Program-made: the position numbers and the translations under genes
Notes under the pieces: model-generated
The model's database searches: none
Told to the model about the DNA's origin: nothing
The model's input: only the letters and a program-made list of their open reading frames with translations
Part shown: positions 35,467-43,430 of the stretch, in pieces
Position numbering within the stretch: the stretch's first letter is position 1
Layout of the letters: each line of letters begins with the position of its first letter
DNA from: Chthoniobacteraceae bacterium
GTDB lineage: Bacteria > Verrucomicrobiota > Verrucomicrobiia > Chthoniobacterales > Chthoniobacteraceae
DNA length: 64,000 nucleotides
Assembly (NCBI GenBank): GCA_028293625.1
Contig: JAQGOL010000035.1
Coordinates: 496,001-560,000 of the forward strand
Reading direction: 5' to 3'

Positions 35467-35652
35467 ATGACTAAATTATCCCTCAAAGGCACTTGGAACG
35501 AAGTAGCCGGCAAGCTTAAGCAGAAGTATGCCGACCTCACGGACGATGATTTGCTCTTTGCAGAAGGCAAGGAAGACGAGTTGCTTGGCCGTTTGCAACA
35601 GCGCCTCGGCAAGTCTAAAGAAGAGATTCGCAGCGAGATCGAAGGCGTTTGA
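35467..35652 (+). CDS. CsbD-family stress protein
   Basis: A 61-residue charged helical protein matching the CsbD family: MTKLSLKGTWNEVAGKLKQK, ADLTDDDLLFAEGKEDELLG and GRLQQRLGKSKEEIR. Members are small general-stress proteins of unknown mechanism, cytoplasmic. The ATG at 35467 is chosen because the family starts at this point; the frame upstream of it is not conserved-looking. A strong terminator follows. Confidence 0.93.
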   Translation: MTKLSLKGTWNEVAGKLKQKYADLTDDDLLFAEGKEDELLGRLQQRLGKSKEEIRSEIEGV

Positions 35653-35678
35653 TTTAGCGCTTCGGTAAACTCGAATGG

Positions 35679-35718
35679 CTGAGGCTTGCCGCGCTTGCGG
35701 TGAGCCTCGGCTTTTTTT
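35679..35718 (+). terminator. rho-independent terminator after csbD-like gene
   Basis: The hairpin GAGGCTTGCCGC-GCTT-GCGGTGAGCCTC, with an inner mismatch, is followed by GGCTTTTTTTATT, about 27 bases past the stop. Confidence 0.85.
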
Positions 35719-35792
35719 ATTCCTTTCACGTTTGCCTCTGCAAGAGTTGTTTCCTTCGTCTTCCCGCGTTTTATCTCCCGCCCTTTTTCGCA

Positions 35793-36161
35793 ATGTTTCA
35801 AATCGTCTTTAATGAAATCAGCGCCGCCGAAATGGCTGCTCTGCCCAAGGAGCTTCAGCTTGATCTGCTGGCCGAATTTGAAGTGTTGCCGGAGGAGCTT
35901 GACGGCCTGGATGACGAACGCTTTGGACTAATCGAGCGCGATGGCAAGAAGCTTTATCGCTATCGCGCCAAGGATTACCGCATCTATTTTGCGAGGGCCT
36001 CCGAGGGAATCACCATCCATCGCGTGCTCCATAAAAATACGATCCGGGATTTCCTTTTTCGCGCGAAATTGCCAATGCCAGCCGAGGATCAGGAACTGAG
36101 CCAGCAGGGCGGCTTCTGGAAGCTGATCGAGGAAGGCGAAAAAACCCGCAAAACCCGATGA
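35793..36161 (+). CDS. RelE/ParE-type toxin-like protein, no antitoxin seen
   Basis: A 122-residue protein. The centre reads FGLIERDGKKLYRYRAKDYRI, then YFARASEGITIHRVLHKNTIRDFLFR, the strand pattern of RelE/ParE ribosome-dependent or gyrase toxins, including basic residues and the final Arg/Lys-rich helix. An N-terminal acidic extension and a C-terminal tail make it longer than a typical RelE (about 90-100). No antitoxin gene is adjacent: CsbD lies upstream with a terminator between them, and a small membrane protein overlaps its 3' end. It may be a non-toxic relative. Confidence 0.62.
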   Translation: MFQIVFNEISAAEMAALPKELQLDLLAEFEVLPEELDGLDDERFGLIERDGKKLYRYRAKDYRIYFARASEGITIHRVLHKNTIRDFLFRAKLPMPAEDQELSQQGGFWKLIEEGEKTRKTR

Positions 36162-36400
36162 ACCTCCGGCTGCTTTTCTGTATTGGGATGGGTTTTTTTA
36201 CCACGTACATGGGCCTTGCCATGCTCATCACTCATTTCCGCGCGCAGCCAAAAAGCGTGATTCCTTCCAAACCGAACTTCTCGGCGCGTGCCGAACAGAG
36301 CGTCGATGCGGAGACGGGCGAAAAACTTGTTTATCGGGAGTTTACAGTTTCCACAAAACTAGCAAGCGAAGTGACGCCCAAGCCGCCGGAGGCGCGTTAG
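36158..36400 (+). CDS. small membrane protein, unknown
   Basis: An 80-residue protein with one N-terminal membrane helix (LLFCIGMGFFTTYMGLAMLI) and a short charged tail, likely in the cytoplasm or periplasm. Its ATG overlaps the stop of the RelE-like gene by 4 bp, so the two are translationally coupled. No family is recognised. Confidence 0.65.
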   Translation: MNLRLLFCIGMGFFTTYMGLAMLITHFRAQPKSVIPSKPNFSARAEQSVDAETGEKLVYREFTVSTKLASEVTPKPPEAR

Positions 36401-36422
36401 GCAGGCAAGGCATTTTTCTGTT

Positions 36423-37574
36423 ATGAACTTTTATCCCGACGAATCCGAGCGCCAGTTGCTTTTCCCGATTTGCCGGGACAAAACGTTTCTGGCGCATGCC
36501 GGGGTGACAGCGCTGCCCAAGGCTGTGGCGGATGCGATCTGCGAGTACACGCTGCGGGCGTCGGAGAACCCTCAGGAATTCGGCTCGGTGCTCCATGATA
36601 TCAAACAAGCGCGGAAAACCTGCGCCGCGTTCATTGGGGCTGAGCCGGGTGAAATCGCGCTTCTTGGGCCGACTTCATTGGGACTGAGCCTGTTTGCCAA
36701 TGGAATCCCGTGGGAATGGGGCGATGAAGTGCTCTGTTACCAAGGCGATTATCCGGCCAATGTCTATCCCTGGCTTGAATTGCGCCGGCGCGGTGTGACG
36801 GTGCGTTATATCGAGCCGGGCCGGCCCGGCGAGCTGACTCCCGAGGTGGTGGCCGCCGCCTGTACTGAAAAAACGCGACTCGTGGCGCTCGCAAGCGCCC
36901 ACTTTTTCACCGGCTACCGCATCGATGTCGACGCGATTGGACAGCTCCTGCACGAGCGCGGCATCCTGTTTTCAGTGGATGCGATTCAGACCCTGGGCGC
37001 TTTCCCGCTCTCGGTGGAACACGTCGATTTTCTGAGCGCGGATGCCCATAAATGGATGCTCGGGCCGCTCGCAATCGGGATTGTCTACGTGAAGAAAAAG
37101 CATTTCGAATTGCTGCGGCCGACCTTGCTCGGGGCGTGGAATGTCGAGGCGCCCAACTTTATCGCCCAGGAAGAAATTCAATTCGTTCCGGGCGCGCAAC
37201 GTTATGAACCGGGCGTGCTGAACATCGCCGGCATGTATGGGATGAAGGCGGGAATCGACCTGATCATGAGCCATTCCATTGAGCGGGTCGCTGAGCGGCT
37301 TTTGGAGCTCAAAGCCCATCTCGTCAATGCAATCGAGCCGCTTGGGTTTGAAATTCTCGGCCCTCGCGACGGCGCCAATGCTTCGAGCACGACGACGTTT
37401 CGTCACGCCAGCGTGAGTTCCGCCGCCCTTTTTAACCGGCTCGAAAGCGAGCGTGTGATTGCCTCGCTGCGGCATGACAAGGAGGGGCGCGATTATCTGC
37501 GATTCAGCCCGCATCTTTATAATACCGAGGCGGAACTCGACCGGGCGATTGACCTGCTTCGGGGTGCGCTTTAG
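36423..37574 (+). CDS. class V PLP-dependent aminotransferase
   Basis: A 383-residue PLP enzyme of the aminotransferase class V / cysteine-desulfurase fold. HFFTGYRIDVDAIGQLLHERG, FSVDAIQTLGAFPL and SADAHKWMLGP place the Schiff-base lysine at Lys210. It lacks the Cys loop that would make a clear SufS-type desulfurase, so it may be an isopenicillin N epimerase-like or serine/alanine aminotransferase-like protein. It is 22 bp after the small membrane protein. Confidence 0.88.
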   Translation: MNFYPDESERQLLFPICRDKTFLAHAGVTALPKAVADAICEYTLRASENPQEFGSVLHDIKQARKTCAAFIGAEPGEIALLGPTSLGLSLFANGIPWEWGDEVLCYQGDYPANVYPWLELRRRGVTVRYIEPGRPGELTPEVVAAACTEKTRLVALASAHFFTGYRIDVDAIGQLLHERGILFSVDAIQTLGAFPLSVEHVDFLSADAHKWMLGPLAIGIVYVKKKHFELLRPTLLGAWNVEAPNFIAQEEIQFVPGAQRYEPGVLNIAGMYGMKAGIDLIMSHSIERVAERLLELKAHLVNAIEPLGFEILGPRDGANASSTTTFRHASVSSAALFNRLESERVIASLRHDKEGRDYLRFSPHLYNTEAELDRAIDLLRGAL

Positions 37575-37618
37575 GCAGCCCTGCTGCCGTGTTTCCTCTC
37601 GAAAACGTATTTATTTCT

Positions 37619-38515
37619 ATGACTACTTCACCGACTGCCGCGGACATTATTACCCAACTGAGCCGGTATCAGGACGGCAAGCCTTTCCCTGCCGAGGCGG
37701 TGAGGGCTGCTGTTACATTGCGGGAGGAGATTACGCCACTGCTCCTTTCCGCTCTTGAAAGCGCTGCAAGCAATGTTCCCGGGATCAAGGGTGATGACAT
37801 TCTTCACATCTACTCGATGTATCTGCTGGCGCAGTTTGGCGAGACGCGGCTTTTTCCGGTTCTCCTGAAGTTTTTTTCGTGGCCTGAGGAAGCGGTGGAA
37901 GACGCGGTGGGCGACCTGATCGACGAGGATCTGGCCCAGCTTTTGGTCTCTGTTTACGATGGCGACTCGAGCTCGCTTAAAACGCTCGTGGAAAATGAAG
38001 ACGCCAGTGAATACGTGCGCAGCGCGGGGTTGGAAGCGTTTGCGGGACTCGCGGCCACCGGCAAGCTGCCGCGCGAGGAGGTCGTCGAATATTTCCGCGG
38101 TTTATTTAATGGAAACCTCAAGCCGGCTGATTCGTTTGTCTGGACCGGGTTGGTCCTCGCCTGCCTTGATCTGCATCCTGGGGAGCTCATGAAAGAAATC
38201 CGCAAAGCGTATGAGCTGGCTTTGGTGGATGATGAATTGATTTCACTCGAAGAAGTCGAAACGGAAGCCAAAGAGGATCTTGAGAAGGTGCTTGCCCAAA
38301 CCCGTGAACACTCAAGACCCATTGAGGATACCGAGGAATCGATGGCGTGGTGGGCTTGCTTCCAACCATTGCCGGCGGCGCCCGGGCAGGAGGCGCAACC
38401 GGAGAAACCCGCCGCCGCCGAACCGGTTGAAGCGGGGGCAAAAGTTGGCCGCAACGATCCGTGTCCGTGCGGGAGCGAGAAGAAATTCAAGAAATGTTGC
38501 GGCAAGGCGGAGTGA
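37619..38515 (+). CDS. DUF1186 protein with C-terminal SEC-C zinc motif
   Basis: About 298 residues. The body is helical and resembles DUF1186 (LRRVE-like repeats, AQFGETRLFPVLLKFFSWP, DLIDEDLAQLLVSVYDGD), and the last 25 residues are a SEC-C motif, GRNDPCPCGSEKKFKKCCGK, binding zinc as in SecA C-termini. Such fusions often act in protein quality control or as chaperone-like adaptors. The ATG at 37619 is preferred over a GTG at 37589. Confidence 0.82.
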   Translation: MTTSPTAADIITQLSRYQDGKPFPAEAVRAAVTLREEITPLLLSALESAASNVPGIKGDDILHIYSMYLLAQFGETRLFPVLLKFFSWPEEAVEDAVGDLIDEDLAQLLVSVYDGDSSSLKTLVENEDASEYVRSAGLEAFAGLAATGKLPREEVVEYFRGLFNGNLKPADSFVWTGLVLACLDLHPGELMKEIRKAYELALVDDELISLEEVETEAKEDLEKVLAQTREHSRPIEDTEESMAWWACFQPLPAAPGQEAQPEKPAAAEPVEAGAKVGRNDPCPCGSEKKFKKCCGKAE

Positions 38516-38639
38516 AACAATTCCCCAGGGAATCGCGGCCTGGGCGGCGCCCGCCATGCACAGGTCAAAAAATGGCGGCCCGCGCGAGGCTTGACCTGAG
38601 AGAAAAGCGGCGCATAGCATCCGCGCGTTCGTCACAATT

Positions 38640-38656
38640 AGGAGCCTCACAATTTG
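38640..38656 (+). promoter_or_regulatory. Shine-Dalgarno that fixes a TTG start for accB
   Basis: AGGAG at 38640-38644 lies nine bases before TTG (38654-38656). The next in-frame ATG is 33 bases later and would remove the conserved MDLKEIKELI start. Confidence 0.75.
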
Positions 38657-39115
38657 GACTTAAAAGAAATCAAAGAACTCATCGCCATGATGAGGAAGAA
38701 CGACCTGTCGGTTTTCAAGCTCGAGCAGGAGGGCTTTAAGATCACGCTCAAACGCGGCGCGGATTATCAGCCGGTGATTACGTCCATAAGCAGCCTGCCT
38801 CCGGCCCTGCCGGCTGCTGCTTCGAGTGTGACCCCGGCTGGCGCGGCGGGCGAACCCGTCGATTCGAAGCCGGCTGAGAAGCTGCGTGAAATTGTTTCGC
38901 CGATGGTGGGCACTTTTTACGCTTCGGCTTCGCCTGATTCGCCCACTTACGCCTCCCCGGGCCAGGAGATCAATGAAGACTCCGTGGTCTGCATTATCGA
39001 GGCGATGAAAGTCATGAACGAGATCAAGGCCGAATGCCGCGGCGTGATCGTCGAGGTCGTGGCTGAAAACGGAAAGCCCGTGCAGTTTGGCCAGGTGCTT
39101 TTCCGAGTTCGTTAA
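38654..39115 (+). CDS. accB: acetyl-CoA carboxylase biotin carboxyl carrier protein
   Basis: A 153-residue BCCP subunit of acetyl-CoA carboxylase, committing step of fatty-acid synthesis. The N-terminal helix MDLKEIKELIAMMRKNDLSVF is followed by a Pro/Ala linker and the biotinyl domain with VSPMVGTFYASASPDSPTY and EAMKVMNE; Lys119 is the biotinylated lysine. The start is TTG supported by AGGAG. It sits upstream of accC, the usual order. Confidence 0.96.
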   Translation: MDLKEIKELIAMMRKNDLSVFKLEQEGFKITLKRGADYQPVITSISSLPPALPAAASSVTPAGAAGEPVDSKPAEKLREIVSPMVGTFYASASPDSPTYASPGQEINEDSVVCIIEAMKVMNEIKAECRGVIVEVVAENGKPVQFGQVLFRVR

Positions 39116-39139
39116 TCCGCCCGCCCGGTGGTCAGCCTG

Positions 39140-39162
39140 TGGTGCGCTGAGCGCGCCTTTTT
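39140..39162 (+). terminator. hairpin with T-run between accB and accC
   Basis: GGTGCGC-TGA-GCGCGCC (one wobble) followed by TTTTTC. It is short, with a 7-bp stem, and lies 25 bases past the accB stop. It may be a weak terminator or attenuator that sets the accB to accC ratio. Confidence 0.4.
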
Positions 39163-39210
39163 CTTTCCTCTTTTGCCACCCATTATCCCAGCCCATCGCG
39201 GCGCCTGCTG

Positions 39211-40575
39211 ATGTTTAAAAAAGTTCTCATCGCCAACCGCGGCGAAATCGCTCTGCGCGTCATTCGTGCCTGCAAGGAGCTCGGTATCAAGACACTGGCC
39301 GTTTATTCGGAAGCCGATGTCGATTCCCTCCATGTGCAACTCGCTGACGAAGCGATCTGCATCGGGCCGGCTTCCAGTGCGCAAAGCTATTTAAAAATCG
39401 ATCGCATCATCAGCGCGGCCGAGATCGGCGACGTCGATGCGATTCATCCGGGATACGGGTTCCTGGCTGAGAACGCCCATTTTGCCGATGTTTGCGCTAG
39501 TTGTAACATCAAATTCATCGGCCCAAGCCCCGATGCGATCCGTTCGATGGGCGATAAAAACATCGCCCGCGCCACGGCCCGCAAGGCCGGTGTGCCGGTG
39601 ACCCCCGGCTCTGACGGGCTCGTTGAGACCGAGCAGGAAGCGCTCAAGGTCGCCAAGAAGATCGGTTACCCGGTCATGATCAAGGCCGTGGCCGGCGGCG
39701 GCGGAAAGGGAATGCGCCCGGCCCATAACGATGTGTCGCTCGTGCAAGGCTTCCACGGAGCGCGGATGGAGGCGGAAAAAGCGTTCGGCAATTCCGGGGT
39801 TTACATCGAAAAACTGATCGAGAACCCGCATCACATCGAGTTCCAGATCATGGGCGATTCCCACGGCGACGTGGTGCATATCGGCGAACGCGATTGTTCG
39901 ATGCAGCGCCGCAACCAAAAGATCATCGAAGAAACGCCCGCGCCGTTGATGACTGAAGCGCTCCGCAAAAAAATGGGGACGGCTTCGGTTAAACTGGCTG
40001 AATCGGTCGGATATGTCGGGGCCGGCACGATCGAGTATCTGGTCGACGACAAGGGCAACTTCTATTTCATGGAGATGAACACTCGAATTCAGGTCGAGCA
40101 CACCATCACCGAGGAAGCTTACGGAATCGATCTGGTCAAAGAGCAACTCAAGGTGGCCGCTGGGGAACCGCTTTCCCACTTTGTCCGCAACGCAAAGCTC
40201 AAGTATCACGCCATTGAATGCCGCGTGAACGCCGAGGATCCCTTTAATAATTTCCAGCCCAGCCCCGGCAAGATTGACCTTTATTACGCGCCGGGCGGTC
40301 GTGGAATTCGGATCGATTCACATGCGTACGCCGGTTACACCGTGCCGCCGCATTACGATTCAATGATCGCCAAGGTGATCGCCATGGGCACCACCCGCGG
40401 CAATGCGATTGATCGAATGCGCCGTGCCTTGAGCGAATACATCGTGCGGGGAGTAAAAACGACGATTCCATTTCAGGAGGCGATCCTGCGTGACCCCGAT
40501 TTTGTGCGTGGCAAATACGACACCAGTTTTGTTGGCCGAATCATCGATTCGGGCGTCGCCAAGCTCAGGCGGTAA
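39211..40575 (+). CDS. accC: acetyl-CoA carboxylase biotin carboxylase
   Basis: A 454-residue ATP-grasp enzyme that carboxylates biotin on AccB. Blocks include [39 protein letters not shown], the glycine-rich loop [26 protein letters not shown], and [13 protein letters not shown]. Length matches the family (about 450). It is 95 bp after accB. Confidence 0.97.
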   Translation: MFKKVLIANRGEIALRVIRACKELGIKTLAVYSEADVDSLHVQLADEAICIGPASSAQSYLKIDRIISAAEIGDVDAIHPGYGFLAENAHFADVCASCNIKFIGPSPDAIRSMGDKNIARATARKAGVPVTPGSDGLVETEQEALKVAKKIGYPVMIKAVAGGGGKGMRPAHNDVSLVQGFHGARMEAEKAFGNSGVYIEKLIENPHHIEFQIMGDSHGDVVHIGERDCSMQRRNQKIIEETPAPLMTEALRKKMGTASVKLAESVGYVGAGTIEYLVDDKGNFYFMEMNTRIQVEHTITEEAYGIDLVKEQLKVAAGEPLSHFVRNAKLKYHAIECRVNAEDPFNNFQPSPGKIDLYYAPGGRGIRIDSHAYAGYTVPPHYDSMIAKVIAMGTTRGNAIDRMRRALSEYIVRGVKTTIPFQEAILRDPDFVRGKYDTSFVGRIIDSGVAKLRR

Positions 40576-40642
40576 AGGTTTGTTTCCTCGCGATCCGGGC
40601 CGCGGGATGGATTATCGGATGTGATTTTAATCACGCTTGAAC

Positions 40643-41893
40643 ATGATCTCTTCGGGTTCCACCTCTTCCGTGCCGATCAGTTCCACGGACCCGTTAATGC
40701 ACCTGCGCGCGGCGCTGGCCGCGCTGGCTGTGATCGGACTCTTCATTGGGGCTGGCGTTGCCGCCTCGCGTTATCTTGAGACCCGCTATATTCATGGCGT
40801 GGCGCCGGTTCTGTTCACCTTAAAGAACCAAGGCGTGGCGTTTCAGAAAGCGGCTTTCAGCCAAAGCAACCTGTTGCCTCTTTATGGCAGTTCGGAACTG
40901 GTCAGGGAGGTTCCCGACAAGGCGAGCCGCTTTTTTCGGCATTACCCCAGCAATTTTGGCGTCTTTCCCATTGGCAAGGCGGGTACCACGCCGCTTCTGA
41001 TCCTGCAAAAACTCGGCGCCAGCGGTCCGGAAGCGGACGGGAAAAAAGTGGTCATTTCGCTCTCTCCAAGCTGGTTTTTTAGCGAAAAAGTTAATCCAGG
41101 CCATTATGCGGGAAATTTTTCCGCGCTGCAGGCAGGCGAGTTTATTTTCAACCGACATCTGAGCCCTGAATTGAGGCGCGATGCGGCGTCGCGGATGCTG
41201 GAGTTTCCAAAAACATTGGTAAAGGAGCCACAGCTCGATTTTGCGATGCGGCATTTGGTGGGAAAAGGGATGCTCAATCGTCTGCTTTTCGAGGCAGGCT
41301 CGCTGGCAGGCAGTGTCAATCAGGCAGTTGGGCGCACCCAGGATCATTTTCAATCAGCGCTTTATATCTGGACCAACCATGTGCGCTCTTCGACCGGCCA
41401 CCGTCCTGAATTTCTCGACTGGACCCAGCTTCTTGCAAAGGCGTCCAAACGGACCGCAGCGCTTCCCCTGGAAAATGCGCGGCCGGATCCGGGATGGGAC
41501 GAGCTTTTAAGGGAAGGGGAACTCAGTTTTACCCGCACCCTGGAAAACGCCCAGGAATGGGGCGACCTGGAGTTGTTGCTGCGAGGGATGCGCGAATTGC
41601 ATATGCGCCCCCTAGTCTTTACGATGCCAATGAACGGCTCTTACCTTGACCAGATGGGCATTTCGCCGGGAGCGCGCGCAGCCTATTATGAACGGTTGCA
41701 CGTTTTGGCAGCGCGCTATGAGGCACCGGTGGTGGATTTTCGCGATCATGAGGAAGACCCCAAGTTTCTCGTCGACCATCACGACCATCTAAGTGCGAGG
41801 GGCTGGATCTATTACGACGAAATCATCGACGCGTTCTTTCACAACCGCCTCGATCTGCCGGGCGTTCCGCAGCGTGCGCCCTCACCGCTTTAG
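40643..41893 (+). CDS. DltD-like SGNH-fold protein, orphan
   Basis: About 416 residues with one N-terminal membrane helix (AALAALAVIGLFIGAGVAA), then an SGNH-like domain: GSSELVREV carries the catalytic Ser83, KKVVISLSPSWFF is a central strand, and DHHDHLSARGWIYYDE supplies the C-terminal Asp/His pair. This is the DltD pattern. DltD normally works in D-alanylation of teichoic acids with DltA, B and C, none of which is here, and such acids are not expected in a Gram-negative. It may acylate another envelope polymer. The ATG at 40643 is preferred over a TTG at 40637. Its end overlaps the receiver gene by 12 bp. Confidence 0.8.
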   Translation: MISSGSTSSVPISSTDPLMHLRAALAALAVIGLFIGAGVAASRYLETRYIHGVAPVLFTLKNQGVAFQKAAFSQSNLLPLYGSSELVREVPDKASRFFRHYPSNFGVFPIGKAGTTPLLILQKLGASGPEADGKKVVISLSPSWFFSEKVNPGHYAGNFSALQAGEFIFNRHLSPELRRDAASRMLEFPKTLVKEPQLDFAMRHLVGKGMLNRLLFEAGSLAGSVNQAVGRTQDHFQSALYIWTNHVRSSTGHRPEFLDWTQLLAKASKRTAALPLENARPDPGWDELLREGELSFTRTLENAQEWGDLELLLRGMRELHMRPLVFTMPMNGSYLDQMGISPGARAAYYERLHVLAARYEAPVVDFRDHEEDPKFLVDHHDHLSARGWIYYDEIIDAFFHNRLDLPGVPQRAPSPL

Positions 41894-42298
41894 GGCGACT
41901 TCCTGGATCGCTTGAATCAGCAGTTTATTTTGCATCGGTTTAAATAAAAGCCGATCAATTGAAAGCGCACTGTAGGCATGCTGATCCTCGGGATTCGGCG
42001 GGCTGGCAAAAACGATGATCCTGCCCGGGTAATTCACGGCTCGCAAATGGCGCACCAGACCGAGTCCGTTAAGCTTCGGCATTTCGTGGTCGGTAATGAC
42101 CAGGTCAAATGCGTTCATATCTGCTTCGAGCAGCTTTACCGCATCGCGGCCATTGGCAGCGGATCTGACCGAATAACCATACTGGGTGAGAATCAGAAAA
42201 AGCACTTTGTTTACTAAAGTGTCGTCCTCCGCAATAAGGATTCGAAGCGGTATCACCGGGCTATTAGTCTCGCGCGACTTCGTATCGTCTTGCAACAT
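41882..42298 (-). CDS. single-domain response regulator
   Basis: About 138 residues, one receiver domain: acidic pocket in LRILIAEDDTLVNK, phosphoacceptor Asp in VITDHEMPKLNG, Thr/Ser and Lys positions in VFASPPNPED and LLFKPMQ. No output domain. The first-choice ATG at 42298 gives a short N-terminal tail; an ATG at 42382 would add 28 basic residues. It could be a partner of one of the hybrid kinases. Confidence 0.88.
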   Translation of the reverse strand: MLQDDTKSRETNSPVIPLRILIAEDDTLVNKVLFLILTQYGYSVRSAANGRDAVKLLEADMNAFDLVITDHEMPKLNGLGLVRHLRAVNYPGRIIVFASPPNPEDQHAYSALSIDRLLFKPMQNKLLIQAIQEVALKR

Positions 42299-42679
42299 GG
42301 CGCGTTCTTTTGCCGCCCGGAACCGCACACGGTTGGAAATTGGGCGTTTTGTCCGAATCGAACGGATTTTATCTGTTTTCATCCAGCCGGAGTTCTATTT
42401 GGTGGGGGGGCGCAAGGGGCGCGCTGGAAGGATTCACGCGGGCCCCGCTACTTTTGAGTTTTATTTCCGGGAACCGTTCAATTTCCGGGAAAAGGGACCC
42501 CAGCGCACAAACCGTCCAACCTCGCCGTCAACACTCCATCAACTTCGCCGTCCCTTACTCAATCAGTCTGTGCGCTGGGTTACGGATAATTCCCGGGAGA
42601 GGCGTGGATTTTGAGTTTTCGATAAAATTAAATTCTTTTTTCGCGTACCGTTGCGGCAAAGGCTTGATAAGATTATCCA
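42299..42679. other. intergenic region with inverted and direct repeats before the ECF sigma gene
   Basis: This 381-bp stretch between the receiver gene and the rightward ECF sigma gene has no convincing gene. It holds an 11-bp direct repeat ATTTCCGGGAA (42463-42473 and 42481-42491, 18 bp apart) and a perfect 11-bp inverted repeat CCCAGCGCACA (42499-42509) and TGTGCGCTGGG (42569-42579) with a 59-base loop; TTCCCGGGA occurs again near 42590. Confidence 0.6.
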
Positions 42680-43309
42680 ATGAGTTCGTCCGAACCTCCC
42701 GGGGAGAGCCTGCGCACCAGCATTTCGCTGCTTAACCGGTTGCGCGATCCGGCTGATCATGCCAGCTGGGAGCGGTTTCATGCGCGTTATGAGCCGCTGA
42801 TTGTGACTGTGGCGCGCAAGGCCGGGCTCGGTCACGCGGAGGTTGAAGATGTGGTGCAGGAAACGCTGATCGAGGTGGCAAAACAGATGCCGAATTTTTG
42901 TTACGACGTATCCAAAGGAACCTTTAAAGGGTGGCTTCTGACGATTTTGCGCCGGCGCGTATATAACCATTGGCGTTCCCAGAGCTATCAGGCCGGCGCT
43001 CTGCGGCTCCCGCGTGCCCAGTCGTTTGAGCCGTGTCTGATGGAAATCCCGGGGAGTGATGAGATCGAGCTTGAAAAGATATGGGATGCGGAATGGCGCG
43101 CACACACCATTCAGGAGGCTCTGAAGGTGGTGAAAACCAAGGTGAAGCCGCTCCAGTTTCAACTCTTTCAACTTCATGTGCTTAAAGGAATCAGCGCGCA
43201 GGAGGTTGCCAAGCGGCTTGGTGTGAAGTTGATGCAGGTTTACTGGGCCAGGTTGCATGTCGGCTCGATTTTTCAAAGAGCGCGCGAGGCTGCGGAAAAG
43301 GGCGGATGA
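42680..43309 (+). CDS. ECF-type RNA polymerase sigma factor
   Basis: A 209-residue sigma-70-family protein of the extracytoplasmic function type. Region 2 is at about 18-90 (YEPLIVTVARKAGLGHAEVEDVVQETLIEV, then KGTFKGWLLTILRRRVYNHW) and region 4 at about 150-195 with LKGISAQEVAKRLGVKLMQVYWA. It is followed after 121 bp by a Ser/Thr kinase-WD40 gene on the same strand, an arrangement seen in Planctomycetes and Verrucomicrobia where the kinase may control the sigma factor. No anti-sigma gene is seen. Confidence 0.92.
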   Translation: MSSSEPPGESLRTSISLLNRLRDPADHASWERFHARYEPLIVTVARKAGLGHAEVEDVVQETLIEVAKQMPNFCYDVSKGTFKGWLLTILRRRVYNHWRSQSYQAGALRLPRAQSFEPCLMEIPGSDEIELEKIWDAEWRAHTIQEALKVVKTKVKPLQFQLFQLHVLKGISAQEVAKRLGVKLMQVYWARLHVGSIFQRAREAAEKGG

Positions 43310-43430
43310 GCGAAGAGGCAATTTAAACTGTTAAAGTGGGTCGACGAAAACTTTCAAATCGGCGGCCGTGCCGCATTCTTTGCTGGCAAAGGGCCGCCTG
43401 CGCGGCGCTTATTTTAGCCGCCTCTCACCC

